A stretch of 7,583 bases of DNA, taken from NCBI GenBank assembly GCA_028711355.1, contig JAQTSL010000180.1, positions 1 to 7,583 of the forward strand, read 5' to 3'. A program made the position numbers and the translations under genes. This document shows, piece after piece, positions 6,122 to 7,583 of this stretch (position 1 is the first letter of the stretch; the number at the start of each line of letters is the position of its first letter). The stretch comes from Rhodoferax sp. Its GTDB lineage: Bacteria > Pseudomonadota > Gammaproteobacteria > Burkholderiales > Burkholderiaceae_C. The notes under the pieces were generated by a model. It ran no database searches. It was not told where the DNA came from and worked only from the letters and a program-made list of their open reading frames with translations.

Positions 6122-6300
6122 GGGTGTCCCGAATTTTGTGTAAACGGGGCGTGAGGATTAAGGCTTGGGCATCCTTTCCTCGAACTGGATGGTAAACCGG
6201 GTCAACGCAGCTTTCCAGTTTTGGAGCGGCATTGTCCATTTTTTACTGATGTTTGCCAGCGCCAAGTAGAACAATGTGAGTAAGGCGTCATCACTTGTGT
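6122..6300 (-). mobile_element. IS256-family remnant: 3' end of transposase plus terminal end
   Basis: On the minus strand, 6298-6161 encodes 46 residues that include 'DDALLTLFYLALANISKKW', 'TMPLQNWKAAL' and 'FTIQFEERMP', ending at TAA 6158-6160. This is the well-known C-terminus of IS256-family (mutator-type) transposases. The 36 bp after the stop contain 'gggtgtcccgaattttgtgt' (6122-6141, plus strand), which matches the style of IS256-family terminal repeats. The element ends inside the Mce gene. The catalytic DDE domain and the other terminus are gone, replaced at about 6298 by the inverted-repeat element. The remnant cannot transpose by itself. Confidence 0.8.
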
Positions 6301-6447
6301 TCCGGCGGATCCAAAATTGAGCCAAGTGCCGATGTTGAACTGATCCACCCGAATGTTACGCAAACCCATATGGGGAAACGACATCGATACCTTTGCCTGG
6401 CCCAATGGAATCTTGGCAGGTGGCTCAATTTTGGGTCGGCGGCAACA
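6298..6447. mobile_element. 150-bp inverted-repeat mini-element, probably IS21-type ends
   Basis: Bases 6303-6324 and 6421-6442 form a 22-bp inverted repeat with 19 matches. The inner 14 bp, CCAAAATTGAGCCA (6311-6324), are perfectly repeated in inverse orientation at 6421-6434 apart from outer drift. Pairing continues inward at 6327-6330 with 6415-6418 and outward at 6298-6301 with 6444-6447. Read on the minus strand the element starts TGTT and ends AACA, the TG...CA form used by IS21-family elements, some of which carry AAATTGAGCCA-like ends as I recall. The 90-odd bp between the repeats contain no gene. It separates the IS256 and IS66 fragments exactly. A deletion derivative (MITE-like) of an IS21-type element is the favoured reading. 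Confidence 0.55.
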
Positions 6448-6560
6448 ATCTGCCCCCACATATAGCTTTTGGACTGCGCGCTTTTGCCCAACTCCTTGAG
6501 TACCTGGATCTGGGTTTCATCGCTATGCGTCACAGGTGCTTCAAGCAAATGGTCACTGCG
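6448..6560 (-). pseudogene. IS66-family transposase (TnpC) fragment
   Basis: The minus strand encodes 'APVTHSDETQIQVLKELGK' followed by 'SAQSKSYMWGQIV', closely matching the region around a catalytic Asp in IS66-family DDE transposases ('HADETxxQVLxExG...SYMW'). Only about 33-37 codons remain. They run from a junction with the TolC-family gene's stop region (6553-6560) to the inverted-repeat element at 6447. Both ends of the original insertion are missing, so this is an inert relic. Confidence 0.8.
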
Positions 6561-7583
6561 TCAACTGATTCTGCCTAACTGCCGCACGTCCCAACATTCC
6601 GGCGCTGGCCAACAGCCGTAGCCGGGCTGAGCGCCACTCGGACAGGCTACGAATGCGTTCTTGCTGCGCATCCGACAAGGCCGTTTGCGTGTTGAGGATT
6701 TCCAAGATGTCTGCCGCGCCTTTTTCGTATCGTCGCTGCGAGACGCTCAGTGATTCCTGTGCGGCATCGAGCAGTTTTTCCGAGGCATCAAGATTTTCCA
6801 CAGAGGCCACAGCGTCAGCATGCGTCTTGACGACCTCCATCAGGGTGTTGTGTTCAGTGTCCTGCAAAGCCGTTTCGCGTTGTTCTGTCTGCGCCTCGGC
6901 ACCCCGTATCTTGTAGGTGCGCGAGAAGCCGTCAAAAAGGGGAAGGGTGAGAGAAAGCCCGATGCTGGCAACCTGCGACTGGGTGGGTGATATACCTTGG
7001 CCCGGGTAGCCATTCTTGTAATAATTGACCGCAAGATCCACGCTCGGCAACCCATCCGAACGCGTTGCTGTAATCTTTTGCTTGGCTGCTTCCCATTGGG
7101 CGCGCGCTGCCAAGATGGCCGGATGGGTTTTGCCGACCATCTCGAGCCAGGCTTGCAGGCTCCAGGCGTTGGCCGCTCCTTCATCCTTCAGATCATCGGC
7201 CAGAAGAACCTGCGTCTGCACCGGCACCCCCAGCGCATACACCAGGACTGACAACGCCTTATGGTAATCGCCCACAGCACGATTCTTTTCGAGGGTGGCT
7301 TTTGCCAAAGCGGTGGTGGCTTGCAGTGTGTCGCCGCGCGACACAGCACCTTTTGTTTCGCGTCGCTGAGCGATCTCCAGCGTGCTACGGGCATTCGCTG
7401 CATTTTGCTCTTTGGCCTTTCGCGCGGCCTTTGCCGTCTGCACATCGAAATACGCACGAATGACCGCCGCCAGCGTCTTTTGCAGGACAGCATCATGGGC
7501 GGCGATGGCCGCCACCAGCAGACTGTTGGCCGAGCCCCGGTTGGCTTCACGACCACCGAAATCGAACACGCGCCAAGCCAGGG
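6553..7583 (-). CDS. TolC-family outer-membrane efflux channel, C-terminal 342 residues (5' end outside window)
   Basis: The frame is open from the window edge to the TGA at 6553-6555; the GTG at 7569 is only an internal codon. The two structural repeats of the outer membrane efflux family are visible. 'WRVFDFGGREAN' near the edge and 'LTLPLFDGFSRTYKIRGAEA' further on are the paired beta-strand to helix transitions. Long periplasmic coiled helices follow each, with 'RYEKGAADILEILNTQTALS' as the typical late motif. Such proteins form trimeric exit ducts for RND, MFS, ABC or type I export systems; which one is unknown because the partner genes are not in view. About the first quarter to third of the usual 420-480 residues is missing upstream. 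The C-terminal tail after 'LLASAGMLGR' is short, and its stop falls at the junction with the IS66 fragment, so the last residues and stop may derive from the insertion. Confidence 0.88.
   Translation of the reverse strand, partial: LAWRVFDFGGREANRGSANSLLVAAIAAHDAVLQKTLAAVIRAYFDVQTAKAARKAKEQNAANARSTLEIAQRRETKGAVSRGDTLQATTALAKATLEKNRAVGDYHKALSVLVYALGVPVQTQVLLADDLKDEGAANAWSLQAWLEMVGKTHPAILAARAQWEAAKQKITATRSDGLPSVDLAVNYYKNGYPGQGISPTQSQVASIGLSLTLPLFDGFSRTYKIRGAEAQTEQRETALQDTEHNTLMEVVKTHADAVASVENLDASEKLLDAAQESLSVSQRRYEKGAADILEILNTQTALSDAQQERIRSLSEWRSARLRLLASAGMLGRAAVRQNQLTQ

Noticed and set aside
6100..6165. Outward-facing promoter in the IS256 end driving the Mce stub and lipoprotein
   Set aside because: A TTTACA-like hexamer is present on the minus strand, but no -10 sequence follows at proper spacing.
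5997..6239. Minus-strand 80-codon frame across the IS256 end and Mce stub
   Set aside because: It is out of frame with both the transposase tail and the Mce stub, which explain the same bases with recognisable protein motifs.

Overview
The window looks like a chromosomal, accessory-rich piece of a betaproteobacterium, most likely Burkholderiales (Comamonadaceae-like). This rests on the moderately high G+C codon use, an MBG-repeat surface adhesin, an Mce-type lipid-transport lipoprotein, a TolC-family channel and remnants of IS256-, IS66- and probably IS21-type elements. The taxon is inferred from gene content, not from a marker gene.

Layout. Positions 1-2133 (+) are the 3' end of a large adhesin: MBG beta repeats, a Ser/Gly/Ala linker, an 11-unit octapeptide array, and a helical C-terminal region with a motif resembling the pre-toxin TG (PT-TG) domain. 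Positions 2134-2490 are non-coding and hold a 77-bp imperfect palindrome. Next come two same-strand genes 7 bp apart: a 149-residue helical protein built from gap-free 36-residue repeats (2491-2940, possibly leaderless), and a 771-residue class III adenylate cyclase with GAF-GAF-PAS-cyclase-TPR order (2948-5263), like cyanobacterial CyaB1/CyaB2.

Everything from 5289 onward reads on the minus strand. In transcription order (right to left) there is a TolC-family outer-membrane channel entering from outside the window (7583-6553), a stretch of broken insertion sequences (about 6560-6122), the C-terminal stub of an MlaD/Mce substrate-binding protein (about 6121-5867), and an ABC-transport auxiliary lipoprotein (PqiC/YmbA type, 5882-5289). 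The lipoprotein converges on the cyclase.

How the genes fit together. The cyclase probably makes cAMP under control of its tandem GAF domains, and the repeat protein may be co-transcribed with it. The Mce stub and lipoprotein are the tail of a lipid-trafficking ABC operon whose front end is not present here. Insertion and deletion of IS elements appears to have joined it to an unrelated efflux-channel gene. The points most worth a second look are the PT-TG-like adhesin tail, the 36-residue repeat protein beside the cyclase, the 150-bp inverted-repeat mini-element inside the IS remnants, and the lipoprotein's missing conventional start.
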